Of a stretch of 23,518 bases of DNA, positions 6,927-15,344 are shown piece by piece. The notes beneath the pieces were generated by a model. It did no database searches and was not told the origin of the DNA. It was given only the letters and a program-made list of their open reading frames with translations. The position numbers were made by a program, and so were the translations under genes. The first letter of the stretch is position 1; each line of letters opens with the position of its first letter. Source of the stretch: Spirochaetaceae bacterium (GTDB taxonomy: Bacteria > Spirochaetota > Spirochaetia > Treponematales > Breznakiellaceae); assembly GCA_031284645.1 (NCBI GenBank), contig JAITXS010000154.1, positions 1 to 23,518 on the forward strand, read 5' to 3'.

Positions 6927-7189
6927 GTAGAATATGTAAATTTTTTAGAGTGAACGGTAATCATAGGGGATTCTTTCTTCCCCGTAAATGGTTGCAAATT
7001 GATTGAGGGCAGCCCTCCCCCATACGAAACAATATTATAATACGGAATTAAATGCGCACAATGCTTGCATTTTAACGTACACAATGTTGTAATAACGAGT
7101 TCCACTTCGTTTATATATGCGTTTGTTTTACCAAATACACGATTTGCAACGCCATAAAAACCAGAAATAAAATTTATATTTATGTCCAT
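6911..7189 (-). pseudogene. Truncated radical-SAM protein (N-terminal fragment)
   Basis: The first 52 or so residues look like a genuine radical-SAM enzyme: INEVELVITTLCTLKCKHC carries the CxxxCxxC cluster-binding motif, followed by AHLIPYY, as seen in enzymes of glycan gene clusters. After that, resemblance to a natural protein stops: the tail is short and lacks the GGEP motif and the rest of the barrel. The TGA stop lies inside repeat copy C, and the preceding DNA contains hairpins (GGGGA/TCCCC near 6976-6993, GAGGGC/GCCCTC near 7006). A working enzyme of this family needs 250 residues or more, so this is probably a remnant left by a deletion or recombination at the repeat. Its ATG overlaps the 3' end of the upstream fusion gene by 10 bp, so it was once the next gene of that operon. 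Confidence 0.7.
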
Positions 7190-8982
7190 TCTGACACTTC
7201 CTTTTTTGATACATCCCAGGGAATATTTCCATTAGGTGATGTCATATTAGATTTACAATATCTACAAAACTTCTTCGGTTTACGCAAGTTCTTTAATATT
7301 TTTGTTATATTTTTTGCCTTGTATATATCAATACTATCATCGTCGCAAACACGAAGATTAGTTTTAAAGTATTCATTAAAATGATTTATATTTGGTATAA
7401 CGGTGCAAGTAAATAATTTACCGTTTTGTAAAGCCACACATCTATTTGCTTGCCAACACTCCTTAAAACTTTTTTTATAATTTTGTCTGCCGTCTAAGTC
7501 TAAAAACATTTTCCACATAAACTTTGCTTCTTGTGAGTCATAATGTACATTAACATTGAATTTTTTTGCGACATGTTGTACTGCATCATATTGTATATTT
7601 ATTGGATAGTGGCTAATCGTTATTTCTATATTGTTTGTTTGGCATTTTTCCCAAAAAAGATCACTTTGTTTGCGTAATAAAATACCATTTGTAACAAGTT
7701 CAATTCGGGTCTGTGGAAAATATGTTCGTACAATGCCAAGAATTTCTGCCGCTTGCGGATGTAACAACGGCTCCCCGCCCAATATTCGGATATGTTCCAC
7801 TTGTTTGTTTGTCAAAACAGAAAGACGCTGGATATCATTGTTTAGACGACAAGAATTTATGTATGTTCTTTCGGCAAGAGGCGAAAATACACCGCACCAC
7901 TTACAATTTAAATTACAATGCTTTGTTAGATAAATCTCAAACCTGTTTAGTTTTTTATGATTCCGAGTTTTCAGAAAATTTACATGCAGAAAATTTACTC
8001 TTTTAGACTTTAATTTTTTGTATATGCGTTTTAATGTATTGCGCCATGTTTTAAACGGTATGCAAACACGCAGTATCTTTTTTACCAATCTTTTAATTTT
8101 CTGTTTAGTTGATGGTTTTTGATAAGAAATAGTAAGCGGAATATTTATCAATTCATCAGTTTCTGCGCAAAATACAGTTTTTCCTGTTAATCCTGCGATT
8201 TCAAAGGCCTGATCTCTGTTGCTTTCATAAAATAACATAGTATTCTCCAGTTTTTTATAAATTTCTGCTTTGAATTTACCGTGCATTTTTAAGCGAATTC
8301 TATCTTCTTTTGATGGTAAATCCAACATATACAGATATTCGTATTGAACGTTATTCTTTTTTAACCATTCTTCCGTTTCTTTCCGGTATTTTTCAAGCCT
8401 CGATGTTACCAGCGCATGTATTTTATAATGCGGTATATAAAGAGGTTTTGCGTTTAGTATAAAATTACGGTATTTTTCGCCGTCATCATTTTCTTCTTCT
8501 GTTGGGTCAACACATAAAACACCGTCAATGTCAAAACAGGATTGTGTAATATTGCTGTGATTCATATAATTCCACTGGAACATGCGCGGAGACGGCAATG
8601 TTGTAAGCGCAATATCAGGTATATTTTCTGAATCAGGATAAACATAAACTGCCGTATAATACAGTTTCTTTCCGGTCAAATCTATTGCAGAGATTGCCTT
8701 TTTTGCTGCTTTCATGGAATTACCTGACCACAAAGAATCATCAACAACAAGAATATTAGTTTCGGACTCTTTTATCGGTCTTGCACCATGCGATATTTTT
8801 AATCCATTTATAAATTCATCCAACGAACAGACCCGTGTATTTAAAGCGAATCCTATCATATAAGCCGGTATCATGCCGGAACGGGGAATGCCGACAACTA
8901 AATCTATACAAGGCGGTATTTTGTAGAGATTTTGTTTTATATCCAGCAGTAAATTCTCATAGGTCTTATAATTTAGTGTCAT
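7180..8982 (-). CDS. Phosphoribosyltransferase-HAD-radical SAM fusion protein
   Basis: Three domains lie in one 600-residue frame. Residues 1-135 resemble a phosphoribosyltransferase: VGIPRSGM (29-36) and the PRPP loop NILVVDDSLWSGNS with Asp81-Asp82. Residues 145-283 are HAD-like: Asp151 and Asp153 in CFDIDGVLC, then LVTSRLEKYR and FYESNRDQA. Similar two-domain proteins occur in capsule and LPS loci of other bacteria. A lysine-rich linker (about 290-345) leads to a radical-SAM domain with Cys356, Cys360 and Cys363 (CNLNCKWC), LGGEPLLHP (401-409) and C-terminal cysteines 509, 515, 526, 573 and 576 that may hold an extra iron-sulfur cluster. The substrate is unknown; a sugar-nucleotide or glycan role is inferred. 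The DNA is much richer in A+T than its neighbours. The Shine-Dalgarno is poor (GGAG about 14 nt upstream). Confidence 0.85.
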   Translation of the reverse strand: MTLNYKTYENLLLDIKQNLYKIPPCIDLVVGIPRSGMIPAYMIGFALNTRVCSLDEFINGLKISHGARPIKESETNILVVDDSLWSGNSMKAAKKAISAIDLTGKKLYYTAVYVYPDSENIPDIALTTLPSPRMFQWNYMNHSNITQSCFDIDGVLCVDPTEEENDDGEKYRNFILNAKPLYIPHYKIHALVTSRLEKYRKETEEWLKKNNVQYEYLYMLDLPSKEDRIRLKMHGKFKAEIYKKLENTMLFYESNRDQAFEIAGLTGKTVFCAETDELINIPLTISYQKPSTKQKIKRLVKKILRVCIPFKTWRNTLKRIYKKLKSKRVNFLHVNFLKTRNHKKLNRFEIYLTKHCNLNCKWCGVFSPLAERTYINSCRLNNDIQRLSVLTNKQVEHIRILGGEPLLHPQAAEILGIVRTYFPQTRIELVTNGILLRKQSDLFWEKCQTNNIEITISHYPINIQYDAVQHVAKKFNVNVHYDSQEAKFMWKMFLDLDGRQNYKKSFKECWQANRCVALQNGKLFTCTVIPNINHFNEYFKTNLRVCDDDSIDIYKAKNITKILKNLRKPKKFCRYCKSNMTSPNGNIPWDVSKKEVSEWT

Positions 8983-9123
8983 TTTTTATACGAAATCTCC
9001 AATATGGACAAAGCATGATATAAAACCGGACAGATTTATATATCTATTAGATTTATATGCCAATTTTAATAGATGTTTGAAGCTCTGTCAATCTATCAGA
9101 TAAACTAGCCTATATTTAAGAGA
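8983..9123. promoter_or_regulatory. Divergent AT-rich control region with direct repeats
   Basis: The 141 bp between the fusion gene and the XRE regulator contain AGATTTATAT twice (9032-9041 and 9049-9058, 17 bp apart). TATATT (9111-9116) lies 7 nt before the XRE ATG and could be its -10 box. TTGAAG (9077-9082) with GATAAA (9099-9104) is an alternative promoter. The direct repeats could be binding sites for the XRE protein; this is inference. Confidence 0.35.
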
Positions 9124-9495
9124 ATGGATAAATTATTAGCGGGACAAAATTTACGTAATGCTTTAGGCAGGAATATCAAGTTATTCCGGTTCCATCGCAA
9201 ACTTTCTCAGGCTGATTTAGCTGAAAAAGCCAATATCTCGATTACTTTTTTGAGTGATATTGAGAGGGGGAATAAATGGCCATATCCTGAGACTTTAACC
9301 AGTCTGGCCAAGGCATTGAATATTGCTGTTTATGAACTTTTTAAGCTTGAATCGGATATTTCAAACGATGTAAAAGATAGGATGACCAGATTTTCCGATG
9401 ATATTCTACGAATCTTAAACCAATCAATACTCTCCGTCCGGCGGCAGTATCTCCATGAACTTGACGAAAAAGAAGGCTCAGGACAGGAGGATTAA
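9124..9495 (+). CDS. XRE-family helix-turn-helix transcriptional regulator
   Basis: Residues 10-75 form an HTH_3 (Cro/cI-type) domain: LGRNIKLFRFHRKLSQADLAEKANISITFLSDIERGN is the complete helix-turn-helix with the conserved LSQ..LA and S.IERG words. The remaining 48 residues are helical and acidic at the end (HELDEKEGSGQED), perhaps for dimerisation. Such small regulators often repress themselves and a divergent neighbour, here the fusion gene. No standard Shine-Dalgarno is present; AAGAGA is too close to the ATG, and TATATT ends 7 nt before it, compatible with a leaderless message as known for some phage repressors. The gene ends at a terminator and is convergent with trmJ. DNA-binding function is secure; the target is not known. 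Confidence 0.88.
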   Translation: MDKLLAGQNLRNALGRNIKLFRFHRKLSQADLAEKANISITFLSDIERGNKWPYPETLTSLAKALNIAVYELFKLESDISNDVKDRMTRFSDDILRILNQSILSVRRQYLHELDEKEGSGQED

Positions 9496-9534
9496 GATCC
9501 CGGGCCGCAAGGCTTGTAAGCACGGGATTCTTTT
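9494..9534 (+). terminator. Intrinsic terminator of the XRE gene
   Basis: AAGATCCCG (9494-9502), which overlaps the XRE stop codon, pairs with CGGGATTCTT (9523-9532) with one bulged T. The loop contains the small hairpin GCCGCAAGGC, and TTCTTTTC follows. Confidence 0.5.
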
Positions 9535-9562
9535 CAAGAGACCCGTGCACATACAAAGATGT

Positions 9563-10357
9563 CTATGTTTTCTGTCCGAGCCGTGCCGCTTTCGCAAAGA
9601 TATTGTGCACATAGCGGACTTCGGATTCACTGAGGCCGGCACGGGAAAATATGTCACGAAAGAATTCATGCTGCCCCTCCCGTCCGCTATGCGTATAAAA
9701 GCCTAAAGATGCCAGCGAATCACACAACGAATCACAGAGCTTGTCAATTTTTTCCCTGCCAACCGGCATCCATGTACCGCGCGTGAGCTGCGGACTTTCT
9801 TCCGAAAACGCAACGGCAAGCTCATAACAATATATCTGCGCCGAATGAGAAAGATTTAACGAAGGAAAGGCTTCATTTGACGGAATGTGCGAGGCAAAAT
9901 CACAAAGGGCAAGCTCATCGCTTTCAAGACCGGTGCGCTCATTGCCAAAAACAATCGCGGCAGACACAGGGGGCCCATCCTGCCGGATATTTTCCCCGTC
10001 GCCTGTATTTCCCGACGCCGCCCCCTCCCCTCCTCCTGCGGGATACTTTTTTAAAAATAACGCCGCCTCGCGCGCTGTAAGTGTAATGTCCTTGCGTTTT
10101 TTCCCCCGCCGCCTGCTTGTACCGATAACCACCGCGCAGTCTGCAATCGCATCATTCAAATTTTCATAAAAAGACGCCTCTTCCCAGATATCCTGCGCAT
10201 GAACCGCACGCGCGCGGATTATTGCATCATCCACATTAGTCGCAGACACAAGCCGCAGCGAAGAGAGTCCCATATTTTTCATGACGCGGCACACCGCCCC
10301 CATATTCCCCGGTTCCGAAGGACGGCAGAGAATAATCACGATATCTTTTAGCTTCAT
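9563..10357 (-). CDS. SPOUT RNA methyltransferase, TrmJ/TrmH group 1 family
   Basis: The protein shows the three motifs of the SpoU/TrmH fold: RPSEPGNMGAVCRVMKNMG (12-30), VFGNERTGLESDEL (136-149) and IPSNEAFPSLNLSHSAQI (158-175), which together build the trefoil-knot SAM site. TrmJ methylates ribose 32 of several tRNAs; related enzymes act on other RNAs, so the target is a likelihood. A glycine-rich insert (about 106-132, PAGGGEGAASGNTGDG and on) splits the fold just before motif 2 and looks like a flexible loop unique to this lineage. The C-terminal helices match TrmJ-like dimer extensions. There is no Shine-Dalgarno; a TATACT box ends 7 nt before the ATG and overlaps the one used by the divergent SDR gene. 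Confidence 0.88.
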   Translation of the reverse strand: MKLKDIVIILCRPSEPGNMGAVCRVMKNMGLSSLRLVSATNVDDAIIRARAVHAQDIWEEASFYENLNDAIADCAVVIGTSRRRGKKRKDITLTAREAALFLKKYPAGGGEGAASGNTGDGENIRQDGPPVSAAIVFGNERTGLESDELALCDFASHIPSNEAFPSLNLSHSAQIYCYELAVAFSEESPQLTRGTWMPVGREKIDKLCDSLCDSLASLGFYTHSGREGQHEFFRDIFSRAGLSESEVRYVHNIFAKAARLGQKT

Positions 10358-10364
10358 AAAGATA

Positions 10365-10374
10365 AGTATATACT
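10365..10374. promoter_or_regulatory. Palindromic shared -10 element for two divergent genes
   Basis: AGTATATACT is a perfect 10-bp palindrome that reads TATACT on both strands. On the plus strand it ends 6 nt before the SDR ATG (10381), and on the minus strand 7 nt before the trmJ ATG (10357). Neither gene has a Shine-Dalgarno and the -35 regions are poor, so both messages would be leaderless if this box is used. Confidence 0.5.
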
Positions 10375-10380
10375 CACTAT

Positions 10381-11151
10381 ATGGTATCGGGGAAAGTAGA
10401 CAGGGCCGACAATAAAAAAAAGGTAAACGCTCCCTTTAACGGGAAAAAAGCACTTGTTATCGGCGGCAGCGGCGGAATAGGCGGAGCACTCTCTCAAGCC
10501 CTCTCCTGTGCCGGTGCGGAACTTTTTATTATAGGCGGGACATCAAAAAAGCGGCTTGAGCGGACAGCAGCCGGAATAAAAAAAACAGACGCTCCGGTCC
10601 GGACACTCCTTATGAATCTGAACGAAGAAACAAAAATCCAGGAAATCCTTTCGTTCTGTCCCGAACCTGATATTTTAGTCTGTGCGTACGGCCCGTTTTT
10701 ACGAAAAAACTTAAACGAAACAGACCAGCACGATTGGGGGAAAATGGTTGCACTTAACCTTATCCTGCCCGGCTCCCTGGTTTCCGCCTGTCTTGGCGGG
10801 ATGATGAAGCGCCGCTGGGGGCGCATACTCCTTTTCGGCGGCACCAATACCGACACAATCCGGGCTTTTTCAACGACCGTAGCCTACGCCAGTGCGAAAA
10901 CCGCGCTCAACGTTCTTGCCAAGTCGGTGGCAAAAATTGCCTCAAGCTGTAACATAAGCTGCAATGTTATTTGTCCGGGCTTAACCGACACCGAATACAT
11001 GGACAACGAGTCAAAACAGTACAATAAAACACACGCCCCGGGCGGCAAAGTCCTAACAATAGCAGAAATCGCGTCTTTTGGCCTTGATATACTCAAAAAC
11101 CCTGCGCTCAACGGCGGTATTTTCCCCATAGACCACGGCATCGTTTTATAG
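10381..11151 (+). CDS. Short-chain dehydrogenase/reductase (SDR) family oxidoreductase
   Basis: A classical SDR Rossmann fold of 256 residues: cofactor loop GGSGGIG (28-34), the structural Asn126 in MVALNLILP, and the catalytic Tyr169-Lys173 pair in AYASAKTAL, then NVICPGLTDTEYM. The serine that normally lies 12-14 residues before the tyrosine is replaced within LFGGTNTDTI (Thr155 and Asn156), so a threonine may take its role or activity may be altered. Substrate is unknown; FabG-like acyl or sugar reductions are the common activities in the family. The first 18 residues are a charged extension with no alternative start. The ATG has no Shine-Dalgarno and follows the palindromic -10 box by 6 nt. 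Confidence 0.88.
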   Translation: MVSGKVDRADNKKKVNAPFNGKKALVIGGSGGIGGALSQALSCAGAELFIIGGTSKKRLERTAAGIKKTDAPVRTLLMNLNEETKIQEILSFCPEPDILVCAYGPFLRKNLNETDQHDWGKMVALNLILPGSLVSACLGGMMKRRWGRILLFGGTNTDTIRAFSTTVAYASAKTALNVLAKSVAKIASSCNISCNVICPGLTDTEYMDNESKQYNKTHAPGGKVLTIAEIASFGLDILKNPALNGGIFPIDHGIVL

Positions 11152-11239
11152 CCTGAGGCAAAAAGCAGGGTATTCCAAAAACGAACAATTTTAGCCTGAA
11201 GCAGATCTCCGGTCAGTACAAAACTCTTTACCCGAAACC

Positions 11240-12643
11240 CTAAAATTTATACAGCATCATTGTTTTTATATAATAGTTATTGTAATACTGCCCCAGCTCG
11301 CCCTGATGGCTTCCGGCAAAGATGCCGGCGGATAATGCAGCTTCGATCTCTCCTCGTGTCCAGCTAATACCGGGCATAATATAACAATCCATGTCTTCAA
11401 TGTCCCAGATAATTTTTGCCTTGAATTCAAGTTCGTCACGGAGAATTTTTTTAGAAAGTACTGTAGTAATACGGGTGAACGTTATTTTTGTTCCGGCTTC
11501 AGTATCAAACGCAGGATTACTTTTGATCTTGTCATGCATAAGGATAATGGCCTCGGTCGCTTGCATATTAAGATTGATACCCAAAAAAAGATCATGGTCA
11601 AATCCAAAAGACCACCAGATACTCGGATTATACACCGCGCCGTTGCTTCCGGCCCAGTCGTCCGTCATATTCGCGGCAAGCTCTGTGCGGACATTAAAAC
11701 CCTTGATCACTTGTGCATAATCTATACCTACCTGATGATATTGATTGTATTTTATAAGGGGCATCACGGAACTAAAATCAGCCGCTGTCACCGGCAGGGG
11801 AACAAGGCCCTCGACCGTAACGGAGGGTTTGGGCAAGCGGCCGTAGTAGTACTGAAAACCAATATCGGAAGACCCAATAGTTGTGGTAAACCGGAGTCCG
11901 GCTTGTGAATAATTTACCGTATTTGTCGAAGGATAATACTTGCTAATATCTTCCCCTCCCATTGCTCCCTGCACAAGCTGACTGATTGCCGCCTGCATAG
12001 ATGAAGGATAAAGATCCGCGATAGCTTCCGGTATCTCGGTAAACTGCTGCGGCATCCACCTGCCCTGATTCGCGTATTTGTTCCCCTGAAACAGGGGGAT
12101 AAAAACCCCCTCGATTTTTGTAAAGCTGCCGGCATTATAGCTTAGATGCAGCATGGGACGGGCTATTTTTATCGCGAGCAGATCGGACATTTCACTTAAA
12201 TCCGAATAATCCATAGGATTTATAACATCAAGCGGGCCAAGACTATCCGCTTTGCCCCAGCTTAATTTCCGAATGCCCCCCTCAAAATTAAAATCGCCTA
12301 AATAAAAACGGGCGTATGCCTCATCTAAACTAAAAGGATTAGTCCATTCACCCGCATCCAATTTCGGCTCTATTTTCAGATTGATTACCGCATCTGCCGG
12401 AGAGGATTTTGCCTCGAAGTTTAATCTGCCTTTAAAAATATTTCCAAGCTCAAGCTTGGACGGCGACTTAAAATCACTACCATAGCCAAGCAATTGCGCC
12501 CGCGCTTCGCCTGAAATTTTCAAGGCGAGCGGGAGGCCGCTCCCGGCGGCTTTATCGTCTGCGAATCCAAAGCCATCCTGAGAAAATACGAGAACACTTA
12601 CAAAAAACATGGAAACGGCAAGGCCGGTTTTTTTTATCATCAC
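11240..12643 (-). CDS. Outer-membrane beta-barrel protein partnered with an RND exporter
   Basis: A signal peptide (MMIKKTGLAVSMFFVSVLVFS, likely cut before QDGFGF) precedes about 445 residues of alternating strands rich in aromatic and glycine residues. The last residues, YYIKTMMLYKF, end in phenylalanine as outer-membrane barrels do. Central blocks such as GGIRKLSWGKADSLGPLDVINPMDY resemble DUF1302-like barrels, which in other bacteria sit beside RND exporters of the hydrophobe type; I offer that family as likely, not proven. It lies 47 bp downstream of the RND gene with its own AAGGAA Shine-Dalgarno, so the two are probably co-transcribed, forming part of an envelope lipid or hydrophobe export route. 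The DUF1329-like lipoprotein often found as a third partner is not in this window. Confidence 0.75.
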   Translation of the reverse strand: MMIKKTGLAVSMFFVSVLVFSQDGFGFADDKAAGSGLPLALKISGEARAQLLGYGSDFKSPSKLELGNIFKGRLNFEAKSSPADAVINLKIEPKLDAGEWTNPFSLDEAYARFYLGDFNFEGGIRKLSWGKADSLGPLDVINPMDYSDLSEMSDLLAIKIARPMLHLSYNAGSFTKIEGVFIPLFQGNKYANQGRWMPQQFTEIPEAIADLYPSSMQAAISQLVQGAMGGEDISKYYPSTNTVNYSQAGLRFTTTIGSSDIGFQYYYGRLPKPSVTVEGLVPLPVTAADFSSVMPLIKYNQYHQVGIDYAQVIKGFNVRTELAANMTDDWAGSNGAVYNPSIWWSFGFDHDLFLGINLNMQATEAIILMHDKIKSNPAFDTEAGTKITFTRITTVLSKKILRDELEFKAKIIWDIEDMDCYIMPGISWTRGEIEAALSAGIFAGSHQGELGQYYNNYYIKTMMLYKF

Positions 12644-12690
12644 TATAATTCCTTATATTAAAATCATCCGTTCTTATTCGATTACTTCAT

Positions 12691-15330
12691 CTATTTTCTG
12701 ATAAACTTTGGTTTAATGCCCTCCATCAAAACCGGAATAACGGTAAGAGACACCAAGGCGCTTATTCCCATTGTTTGTGCGATGAACATACCTAACTCGC
12801 GAAGTATCGTGAATTCCGATAATGCAAGAACGGCAAAGCCCAAACCAACCGACAGCGCGTTGATAACAATGGCTAAACCAACTGTCGAAAATGTGTTTTG
12901 CAGGTAAGGGCCGTTCCCGTTGAGTTTTTGATATTCCTGTTTATAGATTTCCATAAAGTGTATGGTATAATCAATGCCAATACCCACCGCAAGGCCCGCG
13001 ATAAGAGAAGTACCGATATTCAATTTTATTTTCAGTAGAGACATAACGGCAAAATTAATCAATATCGAAACAACAAGAGGAACCAAGCCAATACAACCGG
13101 CAACAACTGATTTATTCGCTATCATGATGATTAAAAACACGACAAAAAGGGATAAGAAAAGTGAAATGACCTGAGAATCGACAACCAAATGGCTGAGCGA
13201 GTTTTCCACCATAGCCGGACCGCCGATGATCGGCCTGATATTGTCCGGAAAATGCCCCTTAATATATTTGTTTATCATATCTATCGCACGCTGAGTATCT
13301 GTTGCGCCGACCGTACGAAGCTGGATGCTCATTTTTATTGCTTTTGGCTCAAGGGGATCATTTGCGTAAGAACTTATGCTGCCGCTGATAAGCGCAAGGT
13401 AATTCGCGACTATGCTCTGCAATTCTTCGGGAGTGTTTTTCCCGTAACGCTCCGGCGGAAAGGGTATCTCATAATACGATGCACCGTTGTAATTTACGAT
13501 CTTTTTAAGCGAGTCAAAAACCTGAGCCGAGCTGGGATTACTCGTATTCCCGCTGCTCATCGCTTGGTCTAAAAGCCCCATAAATTGCCCGACACTGTAT
13601 GTTTTATCCAGGATTTTTGCTTCTTTTACGAGGGGCAGTCCGGCATCCGGTGCCTGGGGCAAAGCAGGGCTTGGTGTTCCGCCCGAATCACCAAAACCAA
13701 AGCCAAAACCGGCATCGGAGACGGGGGAGACGGAAGCCAAAGGAACATTCCTTTGAGTGCGTTGAATTCCCGCAGGATCTTCATTCGCGTTAAAGACCTG
13801 ATTTACCCGCTTTACCATATCGGTAAATGCTAAAATCTTGCCGGTTTCCACGCTATGTTCACTAAGATAAATTTTAAGGCCGTCCATAGCGAGCAAAGGC
13901 TCGGGCATTAAGAGAATTTCAGGGCTATCTGCCTCCATCACCAGATTGACGACTTTAGAACCGCCGAATTTTTCTCTGATGAATTTATCAGAGCGGACAA
14001 TTTCCGTGTTCACCTGAAAGTATTCAATAAAAACATTGTCTACTATCAGTTTTGTGACCGCGATGGCGGAAAACACAGTGACAACAAGAGTTGCGCCGAC
14101 AACAAAACGCTTTTTACGCGCTACGCTGAGCAAGATACCGGTAAACGCGCCGCGCGCTGTTTCATGTCCCCCTTGTTCCTGCTCGAAGACTTTCATCGGT
14201 TTCGGGCCCCGGATCATGAGGAGCGCGGGTATAAGGGTTAAGGCGACAATAAACGAAGCACAGACCCCGAAACTCGCAAAAATACCCCATTCCTGTATGG
14301 GAACGACCGTGGTAAAACAAAATGACGTAAAGCCGGCAAAGGTGGTGAGCGCGGCAAGGAAGACCGACTTCCATATACGTTTGAGCATGGAGATAACAAG
14401 CTCGTTATGCTGAGTTCTGCTTATGTTAATCTGATTTTTTATTTCACCGAGATAAAAGGTCATAACGAGTATGCCGTACGCACTGCCGACAGCAATTAAA
14501 ACAACGGGCAATACCGATGAGATGATCGACAGCTTCATGCCGAAAAGGGGCAGCGCTCCCATAGTCCAGATTGTCGCAACAATGACGGTGAAAAAAGTAA
14601 TGAGTACGGCCTGAATACGGCGGAAAAAAAAGAATAAAATGGCCAAAACCACGATAATGACCAGAGGAACAAGCAGAACAAGGTCTTTTTTCATGTATTC
14701 GGTTAAAGTCGCGGTAATAACCGGCATTCCGGTTACATAGACAGTTGCACTTGAGTCAAACATTTCATGGGCAAGAGATCGAATCTGCATGTATTGCGTA
14801 ACTTCTTCTGATTTTTTATTTGAATCATTGGAAAGATTTAAGGAAACAAGAATCTGAGTCGCGGTAAAATCATCGGAAACAAGCGCTTTGCTGTATAAAT
14901 CCCATGAGGACACACGGTGTTTTAATTCCGCTATCTGTTCCGTGCTTCCGGTAAAATCATCCCCGACAAGCTTTTTAACAACAATGGAATCTTCCTCGGC
15001 AGTAATATAATCAGCATTTACAATTGAAGTGACTTCTTTTACGACATTCATCAGCTCAATGTGCTGAACAAATTTTTGAATATTCCTGAGCAAATCCGGC
15101 GAGAACACTCCCCTATCATCCTGCTCCTGCTCCAAAGCAATCAAAATAAAGTTGGAGCTGCCGAATTCATTGTCAATATAATCCGCCGTTTTTCTGGCCG
15201 GATCATCTTTCGGAATAAAACGGTACACATCATTATCAAAATCGGATCGCGGCAATTGAACCGCAAAAAACACCGTTATAAGAAACAGAACAGTTATAAT
15301 TATCCACGGATGCCGGTATATCTTCCCCAT
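12691..15330 (-). CDS. RND/MMPL family exporter (HAE3 type)
   Basis: An 879-residue inner-membrane protein with the RND layout: one helix (about 9-26), a large periplasmic domain, a helix cluster (about 215-375), a helix near 408-428, a second periplasmic domain, and a final cluster (about 720-870). The second cluster carries GLAVGIGIDYTIHFMEIY with Asp787, a typical proton-relay position; the first has AVGSAYGILVM with serine in its place, as in many HAE3 members. A low-complexity stretch (about 533-568, GFGFGFGDSGG and proline-rich) interrupts the second periplasmic domain. Such proteins export lipids or other hydrophobic molecules using the proton gradient. The start has a GAGGA Shine-Dalgarno. 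A palindrome at 15345-15360 just upstream looks like a repressor site. Confidence 0.9.
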   Translation of the reverse strand: MGKIYRHPWIIITVLFLITVFFAVQLPRSDFDNDVYRFIPKDDPARKTADYIDNEFGSSNFILIALEQEQDDRGVFSPDLLRNIQKFVQHIELMNVVKEVTSIVNADYITAEEDSIVVKKLVGDDFTGSTEQIAELKHRVSSWDLYSKALVSDDFTATQILVSLNLSNDSNKKSEEVTQYMQIRSLAHEMFDSSATVYVTGMPVITATLTEYMKKDLVLLVPLVIIVVLAILFFFFRRIQAVLITFFTVIVATIWTMGALPLFGMKLSIISSVLPVVLIAVGSAYGILVMTFYLGEIKNQINISRTQHNELVISMLKRIWKSVFLAALTTFAGFTSFCFTTVVPIQEWGIFASFGVCASFIVALTLIPALLMIRGPKPMKVFEQEQGGHETARGAFTGILLSVARKKRFVVGATLVVTVFSAIAVTKLIVDNVFIEYFQVNTEIVRSDKFIREKFGGSKVVNLVMEADSPEILLMPEPLLAMDGLKIYLSEHSVETGKILAFTDMVKRVNQVFNANEDPAGIQRTQRNVPLASVSPVSDAGFGFGFGDSGGTPSPALPQAPDAGLPLVKEAKILDKTYSVGQFMGLLDQAMSSGNTSNPSSAQVFDSLKKIVNYNGASYYEIPFPPERYGKNTPEELQSIVANYLALISGSISSYANDPLEPKAIKMSIQLRTVGATDTQRAIDMINKYIKGHFPDNIRPIIGGPAMVENSLSHLVVDSQVISLFLSLFVVFLIIMIANKSVVAGCIGLVPLVVSILINFAVMSLLKIKLNIGTSLIAGLAVGIGIDYTIHFMEIYKQEYQKLNGNGPYLQNTFSTVGLAIVINALSVGLGFAVLALSEFTILRELGMFIAQTMGISALVSLTVIPVLMEGIKPKFIRK

Positions 15331-15344
15331 AAACTTCCTCAGGC

